A stretch of DNA of 64,000 bases from Kibdelosporangium banguiense (GCF_017876405.1 NZ_JAGINW010000001.1:372001-436000); one strand, 5' to 3'; counted from the stretch's first letter, positions 52,535 through 61,173 are shown. The notes: generated by a model from the letters alone, not told the origin. Translations and numbers: made by a program.

Positions 52535-54610
52535 TTGGCTGACACACGCAACGAGGTCTCGTCCGCTGTGACCGGACCGGTCTTCCAGGCCGGTGCGGTC
52601 CACGGTGACGTGCACTTTCATTCGCCTGACCTCGCCGCGCTGATCCCCCGTCAGCTTGTCGCACCACCCGCGCATTTCGCCAACCGGCATCAGGAACTGG
52701 CAGATCTGGAAAGCGCGGCAACGCAATCCGATCGGCGCGTGCCCGCAGTGGTGCTGCTCAAGGGGCAAGGCGGGGTCGGCAAGACCGCACTTGCCTTGCG
52801 CTGGCTGGACCAGGCGCGTGAACGCTTTCCCGACGGCCAGCTGCACGCGGAACTCAGCCATCCAACGGGCGAACCCGTTGCGCCGGACGAGATTCTCGGT
52901 CAGTTCCTGCGCGCGCTGGGCATTGCGCCCAACCAGGTTCCGGTCAGCCTGGCCGAGCGCACCGCCCTGTTCCGGTCGATGACCGCTGAGCGGAAACTCG
53001 CTGTCCTGCTGGACAACGCGGTGACTGCCGCACAAGTACGGGTTCTGGTACCTGCTTCTCCGGACAGCCTCGTGGTCGTCACCAGCCGTCGACCGTTGAT
53101 CGGTCTGCTGGCAGCAGGCGCGACGACCATTCCTGTCAGCCCGTTGACCGACGCGGGCGCGATCGAACTGCTTGAACGGCACGTCGGCGCCGAGCGCGTC
53201 GCCACGGAACGAGGCCCGGCACAACAACTTGCCCGGTTGTGCGGGGGCCTACCGTTGGCATTGTGTGTGGCAGCCGCGCTCACAGTGTCACGGCCGACAC
53301 GTTCGCTGACCTGGATGGCACGTGAACTGGTCAACGAGGAGCGCAGGCTGGAAGTGCTTTCGGTGGAAGAGGACCTGTCCGTGAGATCGACATTCGACCT
53401 GTCGTACCGGGATCTTCCGCCCGCGGCCGCTGTCACGTACCAAGCGCTTGGCCTGCACCACGGTGCCGTGTTCCGGCTCGACCTGGTCGCCGCGGCCACG
53501 AACACCCCTGTCAGCCAGGCAAGTCAGGCCGGCGACCACCTCCTGGACGCCAGCCTGGTCGACGAACTCGGCGACGGATACTTCCGTCTGCAAGATCTCG
53601 TCCAAGCCCACGCGAATACTCTTGCCGGGACAAGCGATCAGATCGACCCGGCCGTCATCCGGCGGCGAATGATCGAGTGGTACCTGGTGGCCATGCAAAC
53701 AGCCGGGAGAACGGTACTACCGGCCAGACGCGTCCTGTCCTTCGAGCCGTCCGCCGAACCCACCGCGACCACCGGGCTGGACGACCCGCAGACGGCACTG
53801 CGCTGGATGGAACGCCAGCGGGTCGATGTGCTGGCCGCGGTCCGGGCCGCCGAAGAACACGGCTGGCCGGACCTGGCCTACCTGCTCGCCGACGCGTTGC
53901 AGCCGCTTTTCCTGGTGTACAAGAACTATCAGGACGCGATCGAGATCGGCACGATCGGACTGCGATCCGCGCGGGCGACCGGGAACCCGGCAGGCGAGAA
54001 CAGCGTCCGCAAAAGTCTGGCCCGCACGTACATCCAGCTCGGCCGGGTCGAGGAAGCACACCAGCAGATCAGCTCGGTGCTCGAGAACGCACGCGCGAAC
54101 GGCAACCGGCGGGCCGAGGCAAGCGGGTTGAAGAGCCTGGCCATGCTGCACGCGAGGACCGGGCATTTCGAGCGGGCGGTCGAGTACTTCCATCCGGCCC
54201 TGGAGATCCTGCGCGAGCTGGGAACCAGCCGGGAACAAGGCCTGATGCTGATCGAACTCGGTACCGCACTGCTGGAAGCCGGTCGACTGGAGGAAGCCGA
54301 GCGTCACCTCAGCGAGGCGCACGGACTGCTCGCCGATTCGTCCACATCGGACCGGCTGAACGCCGCACGGGCCGCGACCGCACTCGGCCTGGTCCATGTC
54401 CATCTCGGCGATCACACACGGGCGCAACAGGAACTGCACACCGCGCTCGAAGCACTCACCGAACTCGGTTTCGACGTCGACCGGGGCCGTACCCACCAGG
54501 CACTCGCGGAGCTTCACGCCAGCATGGGCAACGCTGCCGAAGCACAGAATCACCGCGACAGCGCCGCCCGATTGCTGACCCGTTCGCCGTCACCTAACGA
54601 AGACGACTGA
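52535..54610 (+). CDS. STAND NTPase with TPR repeats (NB-ARC, no DNA-binding domain)
   Basis: A 691-residue protein. TTG 52535 is chosen because GGAGAA lies just upstream and the frame starts there. The N-terminus carries SSAVTGPVFQAGAVHGDVHF (9-28), a short Gly-rich motif seen before many actinobacterial NB-ARC proteins. The NB-ARC domain follows: Walker A GQGGVGKTA (77-85), Walker B LAVLLDNAV, LCGGLPLALCVAAA, and a winged helix to about 400. The C-terminal 300 residues are TPR-like helices (RKSLARTYIQLGRVEEA, GLVHVHLGDHTRAQQEL). It lacks any DNA-binding or BTAD domain, so it is a signalling or effector ATPase rather than AfsR itself. Its end overlaps the PfkB gene convergently by 17 bp. Confidence 0.85.
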   Translation: MADTRNEVSSAVTGPVFQAGAVHGDVHFHSPDLAALIPRQLVAPPAHFANRHQELADLESAATQSDRRVPAVVLLKGQGGVGKTALALRWLDQARERFPDGQLHAELSHPTGEPVAPDEILGQFLRALGIAPNQVPVSLAERTALFRSMTAERKLAVLLDNAVTAAQVRVLVPASPDSLVVVTSRRPLIGLLAAGATTIPVSPLTDAGAIELLERHVGAERVATERGPAQQLARLCGGLPLALCVAAALTVSRPTRSLTWMARELVNEERRLEVLSVEEDLSVRSTFDLSYRDLPPAAAVTYQALGLHHGAVFRLDLVAAATNTPVSQASQAGDHLLDASLVDELGDGYFRLQDLVQAHANTLAGTSDQIDPAVIRRRMIEWYLVAMQTAGRTVLPARRVLSFEPSAEPTATTGLDDPQTALRWMERQRVDVLAAVRAAEEHGWPDLAYLLADALQPLFLVYKNYQDAIEIGTIGLRSARATGNPAGENSVRKSLARTYIQLGRVEEAHQQISSVLENARANGNRRAEASGLKSLAMLHARTGHFERAVEYFHPALEILRELGTSREQGLMLIELGTALLEAGRLEEAERHLSEAHGLLADSSTSDRLNAARAATALGLVHVHLGDHTRAQQELHTALEALTELGFDVDRGRTHQALAELHASMGNAAEAQNHRDSAARLLTRSPSPNEDD

Positions 54611-55517
54611 TCTCCGGCAGGCCGTGCCCTTCGACCAGTCCAGCGATCACAGCACTGGACAGATCATCCGGATCGTCCGGCGAGCGGCCGACCTTCCAGC
54701 CCGCCGTGAGCACAGCGTGCCGCACCGCCGCGACGGGATCACCCAGCGACAGGTAGTGGTGCACAAACGATCCGAGCAGCGTGTCGCCCGCACCACTCGT
54801 GTACCGAACGCCTCGCGGAGTAACGGCGCGAACCCGCCAGACCGATCCGCGAACTCCGAGCACCGCACCGGCCGGACCACATCCGACCAGGCACAACTCG
54901 GTGCCATATGCCGAGTGGAGCATCCGCACCCATTGCTCGGGTGGCACCGGAAGTTCCTCGTGCGAGCAGGCCAGGATGTGCGCGACCCGCATCCAGTCCT
55001 GGTTGTGCGGCTTGGCCATGTCGGCTACGACATGCAGATCGGTGGCAACGGGAATTCCTCTGTCCACAACGGACGAGATCAACGGCCGGGTGAACCCGAT
55101 GTTCGTGAGTACTGCCAGATCGCACCCACCGGCGAGGAGACCTTCGAAGATCTCCGGCGGATATCGTAACGACGGCACGGTCCGGAGATCGGTCGTGTTC
55201 GCACGGGTTCCCTGTTTGTCGTACAGAACAACAGAACGCGGCTGGGTACCGGCAACGAGCACACCCGGCCCGTACATCCCGGCTTCCCGCAGTCCGCTGA
55301 CTGCGAGCAGCCCCAAGGAATCCATGCCCACATAGGTCGCGAACGACACATCGGTGCCCAGGTTCTTCAGGGTCCGCGCGACCCCGAAACCCGACCCCGA
55401 CAGCTGGACACTGATCGCCTCCGGCTGTCGCCTGCTCGACACGAAGGATACCGGGAACCGTTCCACCGCAAGAGCGCTGCGAATGTTCACCACGCCGGCG
55501 ACCACCACCCGGGTCAT
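54594..55517 (-). CDS. PfkB-family carbohydrate kinase
   Basis: A 307-residue kinase from ATG 55517, coupled to the 58-residue gene by an ATGA overlap. The N-terminal GSGFGVARTLKNLG is the first PfkB signature region, and TSGAGDTLLGSFVHHY contains the second signature with the catalytic Asp of GAGD. LDNFR-type specificity residues are not obvious. Family members phosphorylate sugars, nucleosides or similar alcohols. It is the third gene of a small cassette with a GT-B-like gene; the two enzymes may work on the same sugar-containing molecule (inference). Confidence 0.88.
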   Translation of the reverse strand: MTRVVVAGVVNIRSALAVERFPVSFVSSRRQPEAISVQLSGSGFGVARTLKNLGTDVSFATYVGMDSLGLLAVSGLREAGMYGPGVLVAGTQPRSVVLYDKQGTRANTTDLRTVPSLRYPPEIFEGLLAGGCDLAVLTNIGFTRPLISSVVDRGIPVATDLHVVADMAKPHNQDWMRVAHILACSHEELPVPPEQWVRMLHSAYGTELCLVGCGPAGAVLGVRGSVWRVRAVTPRGVRYTSGAGDTLLGSFVHHYLSLGDPVAAVRHAVLTAGWKVGRSPDDPDDLSSAVIAGLVEGHGLPEISRLR

Positions 55518-55690
55518 GCCGCACCTCGGATCCGGATCAGAACCCAGCTGTGATCGGCCGCGACAGCCACAGCCGCGAGACATCCCGGGTATTGCACCAG
55601 GATCCGGGCCGTCCACTGCGCCGCACCCGCCGTGTCAACGTGTTCAGCCACAATCACATCCGCGATCTGCAGCATGGTGTCGTCACGCAT
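55514..55690 (-). CDS. Small protein (58 aa) between the GT-B-like and PfkB genes
   Basis: Starts at ATG 55690, inside the end of the GT-B-like gene (8-bp overlap), and stops at TGA 55514, overlapping the PfkB start by 4 bp. The product begins MRDDTMLQIADVIVAEHVD and continues through QWTARILVQYPG to HSWVLIRIRGAA. It reads as a compact helix-strand protein without a signal peptide. The double overlap and good codon use argue that it is translated. I recognise no family. It might be a subunit or adaptor of one of the two neighbouring enzymes. Confidence 0.65.
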   Translation of the reverse strand: MRDDTMLQIADVIVAEHVDTAGAAQWTARILVQYPGCLAAVAVAADHSWVLIRIRGAA

Positions 55691-56861
55691 ATCGGTACCC
55701 CCATTGCGGTGCGAGTGCCGGGATCGGCTCCGGCGCGCGGTGGCGTCCCGGCACGTCCAGGTTGAGCAGCCGGTAGATCTCCGCCCGCAGCAGCCGATGC
55801 GCGTGCCCCGGCCGTGACGTCAGCCGATCCACCATGTCCTTGTCATCCACCGGGACGGCAGCCCGAATCTGCGGCAATACCGGCATTTCCCGGTGCAACC
55901 TCGGTGCATCGGCTGCCAGCAATGCCTGCGCCGACGTGCCATTGAGCTGATCAATCGGGGAATCCGTGCACACCACCGGCTTTCCCAGGGCGGCCGCGTA
56001 CACCGACAGCGATCCGTGATCGCCGATCACGAAGTCCGCCGCGATCACCGCCGCTCGCCAGTCCATCTCCGGTTCGGCCAGAATCATCCCGGCCGCCCTC
56101 GGCTCGGTCAGCCACGCCAGGACCTGCCGCCGGCCGTGGCACCACCACACCTGGGGATGGATCAGCGCCGCGACGTGCACCTGGCTTCGCCGCAGTTCGT
56201 TGGTCAACGACTGCAGGAACTGGATGTTCCTGCCGAACAGGGACGCCGGGCCCCAGGTCGACGTGACCACAAGCAGCTGATGTCCAGAAGGGACGCCCAA
56301 CGCCTCCCGGTAGGCCGCCCGCATCCGTTGACTGACAAGCATTCGATCGAAACACGGATCTCCGGCCACCAGTGCCGCCGGAAGCGCTTCGGGACATTGC
56401 AGTGCCAGGACTTCGCGTTCCCATTCGTGCGCCAGCACGATTGTGGCGGCCAGCACCCGGCCGTCCTTCATCAGTCGCTGGGCATCGAGGCCGTACACCC
56501 CGCCACGGCCCGCTGCCCGTTTTCCGTATCCCGCCCCATGTGGCATGACGATCACGGGCGCGTGTAACTGGTCGAGCCCGCCGTAGGCCGCCGCCAGCGC
56601 GAGGTCGAAGCGTTCGCGCCGGGCGTCGGCCCACGGGATCTCCAGCGCTCCTGCCGAGCGCAGAAACCCGCTGACGCCCTGGGTGAACATGTCCGGTGCC
56701 TGGGTGTAGACCAGCTGCACCCTCGGGTCGGACTCGACCAGGTCGACGACGTCCATCAGCCGCTGTCCCGCGACAACCGTGTGCACGGCGACCAGTACGT
56801 TGCGGCAACCCGCTCGAGTGATCCATTTCTCGGCGTCGATACCGATTGGCAATGCCTTCAC
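55683..56861 (-). CDS. GT-B-like protein related to CDP-glycerol glycerophosphotransferases
   Basis: A 392-residue soluble protein from GTG 56861. Two features suggest a GT-B/TagF-like fold: VMPHGAGYGK (105-113) in the middle and VIGDHGSLSVYAAALGKPVV (278-297) near the end. The latter is the counterpart of the D-x-S-S/S-x-x-x-E region that binds the nucleotide donor. A basic linker and HPQVWW (235-240) lie between them. There is no transmembrane segment. Such proteins transfer sugars or glycerol phosphate, but many relatives are uncharacterised. It heads the cassette with the 58-residue and PfkB genes and is divergent from the second frameshifted AfsR-like gene. Confidence 0.65.
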   Translation of the reverse strand: MKALPIGIDAEKWITRAGCRNVLVAVHTVVAGQRLMDVVDLVESDPRVQLVYTQAPDMFTQGVSGFLRSAGALEIPWADARRERFDLALAAAYGGLDQLHAPVIVMPHGAGYGKRAAGRGGVYGLDAQRLMKDGRVLAATIVLAHEWEREVLALQCPEALPAALVAGDPCFDRMLVSQRMRAAYREALGVPSGHQLLVVTSTWGPASLFGRNIQFLQSLTNELRRSQVHVAALIHPQVWWCHGRRQVLAWLTEPRAAGMILAEPEMDWRAAVIAADFVIGDHGSLSVYAAALGKPVVCTDSPIDQLNGTSAQALLAADAPRLHREMPVLPQIRAAVPVDDKDMVDRLTSRPGHAHRLLRAEIYRLLNLDVPGRHRAPEPIPALAPQWGYRYA

Positions 56862-57057
56862 TGTCCCTGACTCCCCTCAGCCGACAGCACCCCCGCGGCT
56901 GGAAGAGTCCCGGCCCCACCGGACATCTCGCTTGCAATCGGCTTGCACCCTGGCGAACACTCCAGGTAACGATGTGGCATCAGTGAGTGATCATGGCGAA
57001 AGTCGCCGTCCCGGGCGCCCACACTTTTCTGGTGTAGAGCAGCCGAACCAGCCAGGG

Positions 57058-58341
57058 GTGGTGCTGGTGGAGTTCCACATTCTCGGACCGGTTGGCATGT
57101 GCGCCAACGGCCGTGCCGTCGACCTGCGCTCGGTGAAGGTGCGCGGCCTGCTGGGAATCCTGCTGTTGAAGGCCAACAAAGTCGTTGGCACGGGCCTGCT
57201 GTCGGACGGACTGTGGGACGACGCGCCGCCACCTGTGCCCAAAAGCACCCTGCAGGTCTATGCCTCCAGGCTGCGCCTGGTGCTCAAGAAGGCAGGCAAC
57301 CCGGCCACAGTGATCACCGAGGACGACGGCTACCGACTCGAAGTCGACCCCGGGACGATCGACTACCACCGGTTCCTCGACCTCGTGCGGTCAGGCCACG
57401 CGGCATCCAGCCAGTCGGAGCACGCCCGCGCTGCCGAATGCTTCGAGGCCGCAGTCGATCTCTGGCGACGGCCGCCGTTGGCGACCTTGAAGACATCCTG
57501 GGCGGAGCGGCAGCGTGAGACCCTCACGACCCGGGAGCTGTTACCCGCGTGGAGCACGCTGTTCGAGGCGAAGCTGGAGCTGGGCGACCACGAGTTCGTA
57601 CTGACCAAGCTGCATTCCCTGCTCGGCGAACACAGCCATGACGAGACGCTTGCCCAGCAATGGATGCGCGCGCTGGCGGCGGTGAACCGGTCAGCGGAGA
57701 TCCACTCGTTCTTCAAGGACTTCACCCGCCGCCTGCAAGCCGAGCTCGGTACACCGCCCAGAGACGAACTGGTCCAGCTCTACCACGAGCTGACCATCCG
57801 GCGGGAAACCATCGGCCTGCCCGCGCCCCGGGTGATCGGCAACTGGGATCTGCCCGCCGACACGCCTTATTTCACCGGCCGGGAAGATCTGCTGGCACAG
57901 CTGGACCAAACTGGCCGGAACGCCTGTTGTGACGGTCGACGGCCATCCCGGCGTCGGCAAGACGGCACTCGTCACGCATTGGGCACGCACCAGGGCAAAT
58001 CGTTTCCCGGACGGCGTTTTGTACGCGAACCTCCAGGGATACGCGGTGGGCGCGCCGACCGAGCCGACGATTGTCATGAACACATTCCTCAACGCACTCG
58101 GCACATCGGCCGAGCACATCCCGAACACCATCGAGCATCGAACGGCAGCGCTGCGCCAATTGCTCACCGAACGGAAACTGCTCGTCGTGCTGGACAACGT
58201 TCTCGACTCGGCGCATGTCCTGCCCTTGTTGCCCGCGGTCTCCCCTTGCCCAGTCATCGTCACCAGCCGCCGTCAGCTGACAAAGCTCACGTACGGCCAT
58301 GGCGCCGAACGGATCACTGTCCCGGTGCTGCCTGCCGATGA
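57058..58341 (+). CDS. AfsR-like regulator, N-terminal winged-helix and BTAD part (frameshifted)
   Basis: The frame holds an OmpR-like winged helix (VEFHILGPVGMCANG, SVKVRGLLGILLLKANK, STLQVYASRLRLVLKKAG), a BTAD domain (IDYHRFLDLVRSG to LQAELGTPPRDELVQLYHEL) and the first residues of the NB-ARC domain (PYFTGREDLLAQLDQ). After about 57908 it reads out of frame until a stop at 58341, so the last 140 or so codons are meaningless. The natural continuation is the frame at 57929-59974. The start is uncertain: GTG 57058 begins at the first domain strand, and GTG 56974 or 56983 are alternatives. Confidence 0.75.
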   Translation: MVLVEFHILGPVGMCANGRAVDLRSVKVRGLLGILLLKANKVVGTGLLSDGLWDDAPPPVPKSTLQVYASRLRLVLKKAGNPATVITEDDGYRLEVDPGTIDYHRFLDLVRSGHAASSQSEHARAAECFEAAVDLWRRPPLATLKTSWAERQRETLTTRELLPAWSTLFEAKLELGDHEFVLTKLHSLLGEHSHDETLAQQWMRALAAVNRSAEIHSFFKDFTRRLQAELGTPPRDELVQLYHELTIRRETIGLPAPRVIGNWDLPADTPYFTGREDLLAQLDQTGRNACCDGRRPSRRRQDGTRHALGTHQGKSFPGRRFVREPPGIRGGRADRADDCHEHIPQRTRHIGRAHPEHHRASNGSAAPIAHRTETARRAGQRSRLGACPALVARGLPLPSHRHQPPSADKAHVRPWRRTDHCPGAACR

Positions 58342-59974
58342 CGCCCAAACCCTGCTGCGCAAGCGAATCGGTGACCGGCCGGAGGCGGCGATCGCGGAGC
58401 TGGCGGAACTGTGCGACCGGCTTCCGATGGCGTTGCTGATCGTCGGTGAGCACGTGCATGCTCGTTCATCGGTGCCCATCGCGCACCTCGTCAACGACCT
58501 CAGGCAGACCTCTCGCCTGCTCGATGCAGGGCAGCTCGGCGACGACCTCACGGTCAGCCTCCGGTCGGTGTTCTCCTGGTCCTACCGCGCTCTGTCGCCG
58601 AGTGAGGCCCGGCTACTGCGATTACTCGGCCTGCACCCGACACCACGCTTCAGTTCACATGCGGCGGCCGCAGTCACTGGGTACAGCCTCGAAGCCACCC
58701 TCCATGCTCTCGACGGCCTGATCGGTGCGCACCTGGTTCAGCAAGATGAGGCTGACCGGTACTCGATCCACGACACCCTGCACGCGTTCGCCGCCGACCT
58801 CGCCGACGAACCAGGTGCGGTCACCCGCATGGCCGACTGGTACCTGCGGAGTCTGAGCAACACTCACCAGCTGCTGGTCCATGACGACCACCCGGTGCCT
58901 GAACTGCCATCCGCGACAGACACCACCCCCTTGACCTTCACCTCGGAGAACCAAGCTCTGCAGTGGTGCATGGCCGAACGCGCGAACCTGACCGCCATGA
59001 CACATCTCGCCGCACAGCACGGCCTGGATGAACATGTGTGGCGGTTCGCCGGGTGTCTCGGGGACTTGCTGGACCGGTCAGGCGACACCCACGTACAGGT
59101 CCAGATCCACCAGTCAGGCTGGAACGCCGCCGCCCGGCTGGACAACCGGCAGGCCACAGCGGGCTGCCTGAACAATCTGGGCAAGGCGTTCATCCGGTTG
59201 CACCTCTACGACAAGGCGGAGCAATTCCTCGACCTGGCACTGCCCATCTTCGAAGAGGTCGGCGACGTTTTCGGAGCGGCCGTCTGCCGGCACAATCTTG
59301 GCACTGTCTACCTGGAACGCGGTGACCCGCACCGAGCAATTGACGCCTACCAACAGGCATTGGCTCGGTTCGTCCAAATCGGGCACGATTGGTCCGAGGC
59401 GCATGTGCATCACCGCCTGGGTGATTGCTACCGCAATCTCCGCAATGCATCGGCAGCAGACAAGTCCTACCAGCTGGCACTGGCGCTGCGAACCGCGATC
59501 AATGACCAGCGCGGCCGTGGGATCACTCTGACCGCGCTCGGTCAATTGCACCTGGAGCAGGACAATATCGCCGCGGCCGTGGACTTCTGCCAGGCGAGTC
59601 TGAACATCCACCGGCAGACCGCCGATCAGGGCAATACCGCGAAAGCACTGTGCACATTGGCTTCCGCCCTCATCCGGCAATCACCGCACCAGGCCGTCGC
59701 CCAAGCCAACGCGGCCGTGGTCATCTATCGCGAGCTGAGCGATCCCTATGAGCACACGCACGCGTTGACAGTACTGGCCTCTGCTTATGAGGCGGTCGGC
59801 GAACTCGGCAACGCCCTCGACACCTGGTACCTCGCACTCAGAAGCTTGGACACACTCGGTGATCCACGCACAGCGGATGTCGAACTTCGTATCCAGAACC
59901 TACGGCGAGCCATGAGCGGCATCCCGGGCCCACGGCCGGACGAAGCAGAAATCCCTACAACACAAGAGAACTAG
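57929..59974 (+). CDS. AfsR-like regulator, NB-ARC and TPR part (frameshifted)
   Basis: A 681-codon frame that begins at the Walker A motif (DGHPGVGKTALV, residues 4-15). It continues through Walker B (LLVVLDNVLD), the GLPL-like LPMALLIVGEH, a winged helix (SWSYRALSPSEARLLRLLGLH) and about 300 residues of TPR repeats (NNLGKAFIRLHLYDKAEQF, HNLGTVYLERGDPHRAIDAY). The residues just upstream in this frame (LAGTPVVTV) belong to the same strand, so the true start is in the other frame. Removing one A of the AAA at 57908-57910 joins both parts as LDQLAGTPVVTVDGHPGVGK. The complete protein would have about 970 residues, the normal AfsR build. Confidence 0.78.
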   Translation: MTVDGHPGVGKTALVTHWARTRANRFPDGVLYANLQGYAVGAPTEPTIVMNTFLNALGTSAEHIPNTIEHRTAALRQLLTERKLLVVLDNVLDSAHVLPLLPAVSPCPVIVTSRRQLTKLTYGHGAERITVPVLPADDAQTLLRKRIGDRPEAAIAELAELCDRLPMALLIVGEHVHARSSVPIAHLVNDLRQTSRLLDAGQLGDDLTVSLRSVFSWSYRALSPSEARLLRLLGLHPTPRFSSHAAAAVTGYSLEATLHALDGLIGAHLVQQDEADRYSIHDTLHAFAADLADEPGAVTRMADWYLRSLSNTHQLLVHDDHPVPELPSATDTTPLTFTSENQALQWCMAERANLTAMTHLAAQHGLDEHVWRFAGCLGDLLDRSGDTHVQVQIHQSGWNAAARLDNRQATAGCLNNLGKAFIRLHLYDKAEQFLDLALPIFEEVGDVFGAAVCRHNLGTVYLERGDPHRAIDAYQQALARFVQIGHDWSEAHVHHRLGDCYRNLRNASAADKSYQLALALRTAINDQRGRGITLTALGQLHLEQDNIAAAVDFCQASLNIHRQTADQGNTAKALCTLASALIRQSPHQAVAQANAAVVIYRELSDPYEHTHALTVLASAYEAVGELGNALDTWYLALRSLDTLGDPRTADVELRIQNLRRAMSGIPGPRPDEAEIPTTQEN

Positions 59975-60010
59975 CAGGGAGGCGACCCGACCGCGCCTCC
60001 CCCGGCCCCG

Positions 60011-60115
60011 CTACGCCGGAATGGTTCCGGCCATGGCCGTCATCCCATACCACAGAATGCCGACCGCCCAAGCAACACGAACAACCACGCGGTTCCATTT
60101 GGACAAACCACGCAT
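60011..60115 (-). CDS. 34-residue single-span membrane peptide
   Basis: Starts at ATG 60115, 9 bp behind a perfect AAGGAGG (60131-60125 on the minus strand). The product begins MRGLSKWNRVVVRVAWAVG and ends ILWYGMTAMAGTIPA. A basic N-terminus (Arg2, Lys6, Arg9, Arg13) precedes a hydrophobic segment of about 18 residues, so it is probably a small inner-membrane peptide. It has no Cys or Ser/Thr cluster, so a lanthipeptide precursor is unlikely. The role is unknown. It sits just downstream of the second split regulator gene, on the opposite strand. Confidence 0.55.
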   Translation of the reverse strand: MRGLSKWNRVVVRVAWAVGILWYGMTAMAGTIPA

Positions 60116-60315
60116 GCCGGGTTTCCTCCTTAGCGAGAGACACTTCGAGAATATGGAGGATCTTGTCAGACCTCCCACGACTCGCTTTCACTAAGGGTCG
60201 CCTTCACCCGCTCTATCGAGGCGCTTTTGCTACACAGTCAGTAGTTTCGACCCCACCAGTGCGTGATCATCTGCCCGAAAGAGTGAAACTCTGTCCATTT
60301 CTGACCGATCTTGCC

Positions 60316-60354
60316 CCTCTTGTGAGCGACCGTCTACCGGTCGCCCGCAAGAGG
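60316..60354 (-). terminator. Two-step terminator hairpin after the VOC gene
   Basis: CCTCTTG (60316-60322) pairs with CAAGAGG (60348-60354), and GCGACCG (60326-60332) with CGGTCGC (60338-60344). The stems are separated by a TGA/CCG internal loop and end in a 5-nt loop. The structure begins 11 bp beyond the VOC stop codon. Confidence 0.65.
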
Positions 60355-60364
60355 CGAGAATTGT

Positions 60365-60727
60365 TCAGTTTTGCAGAACTGACAGGATGTTTCCGGCTGG
60401 GTCGGTGAACCATGCGATCGGCGGGCCCATTTCCCGGAAGATGCCCTTCGGGTCCGTGTTCGGGTACTTCTCGAAGGTGACTCCCCTTGCGGTCAGTTCG
60501 TCCACAACAGAGTCGATGTCCTCGACTGGGAAGTTGAGGATGGTGAATGTCGCGGGTGTGTGGTCCTTCTTGGGATAGACCAGGGTGTCCCGGTCGCCCG
60601 CTAGGTGCAGAGTGAGCATCCCGTTCGCCTCGGAGACCCGGATGCCCAGGGTGTCGCCGTAGAACTGTTTGGCGGCTGGGATGTCGTCGACCGAGAACCC
60701 GCTGAATGCCTTGGTGTTCGCGAACAT
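60365..60727 (-). CDS. VOC-superfamily (glyoxalase/bleomycin-resistance-like) protein
   Basis: A 120-residue protein with two beta-alpha-beta-beta-beta units: [20 protein letters not shown] at the start and [15 protein letters not shown] at the end, the usual VOC hallmarks. Glu or Gln metal ligands of glyoxalase are not all clear, so the activity is open. ATG 60727 is chosen for AAGGAG with 6 bp spacing; the upstream SnoaL-like gene ends within that site, so the two are co-translated. Confidence 0.87.
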   Translation of the reverse strand: MFANTKAFSGFSVDDIPAAKQFYGDTLGIRVSEANGMLTLHLAGDRDTLVYPKKDHTPATFTILNFPVEDIDSVVDELTARGVTFEKYPNTDPKGIFREMGPPIAWFTDPAGNILSVLQN

Positions 60728-60738
60728 GGTCATCTCCT

Positions 60739-61173
60739 TCACGGCTGAAGGTCGAGTGCGGCGCCGAACGATCCGTCCATGTAGAACGGCGTGGAGCTGT
60801 GCTCGTGCGCGGTCAGCCAGTCGCCGTCGATCTTGCGCAGGCAGACCGTCACGCGAAACCATAGGTCGAACTGCTCGGGGCTGCCGTGCGGTGTTGCCGA
60901 GAGCCGGTTGAGGCTGTGGCAGTAGGCCAGGTCCTCGCCCGCGAACACCTCGAGGTCCCGGATCTCGTAGTCGACCGGTCCGTCGAACGCCGCGAACCAG
61001 CTCGCCAAGGCCTCGGCGTCCAGGGGTGCGACGTTGCGCAACGGCGGGGCGAGGTCGTACTTCACGATGTCCGGCGCGTACTGCGCGACGATCCGCTTGG
61101 CGTCGCCGTCGATCATCGCCGCGGCCTTCGCGGCCATGATCTCGCGGATGCGTGTCTCGCCCTGACTGGTCAT
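60739..61173 (-). CDS. SnoaL-like/ketosteroid-isomerase-fold protein
   Basis: A 144-residue protein of the cystatin-like (NTF2/SnoaL) fold: [30 protein letters not shown] (quoted as two adjacent parts, the N-terminal helices), and then [20 protein letters not shown] and [15 protein letters not shown] for the sheet. ATG 61173 is chosen for GGAGG 8 bp upstream. The function may be an isomerase or a scavenger of small molecules. It forms an operon with the VOC gene and is divergent from the DGPF/sigma-factor pair. Confidence 0.83.
   Translation of the reverse strand: MTSQGETRIREIMAAKAAAMIDGDAKRIVAQYAPDIVKYDLAPPLRNVAPLDAEALASWFAAFDGPVDYEIRDLEVFAGEDLAYCHSLNRLSATPHGSPEQFDLWFRVTVCLRKIDGDWLTAHEHSSTPFYMDGSFGAALDLQP

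Noticed and set aside
52535..54610. Known anti-phage Avs-type STAND gene
   Set aside because: There is no nuclease, protease or TIR effector domain at the N-terminus, only a short motif, so a defence role cannot be claimed from the sequence.
60011..60115. Ribosomally made peptide precursor (RiPP)
   Set aside because: The product has no Cys, hardly any Ser or Thr, no leader/core layout and no modifying-enzyme gene next to it; a membrane peptide fits better.
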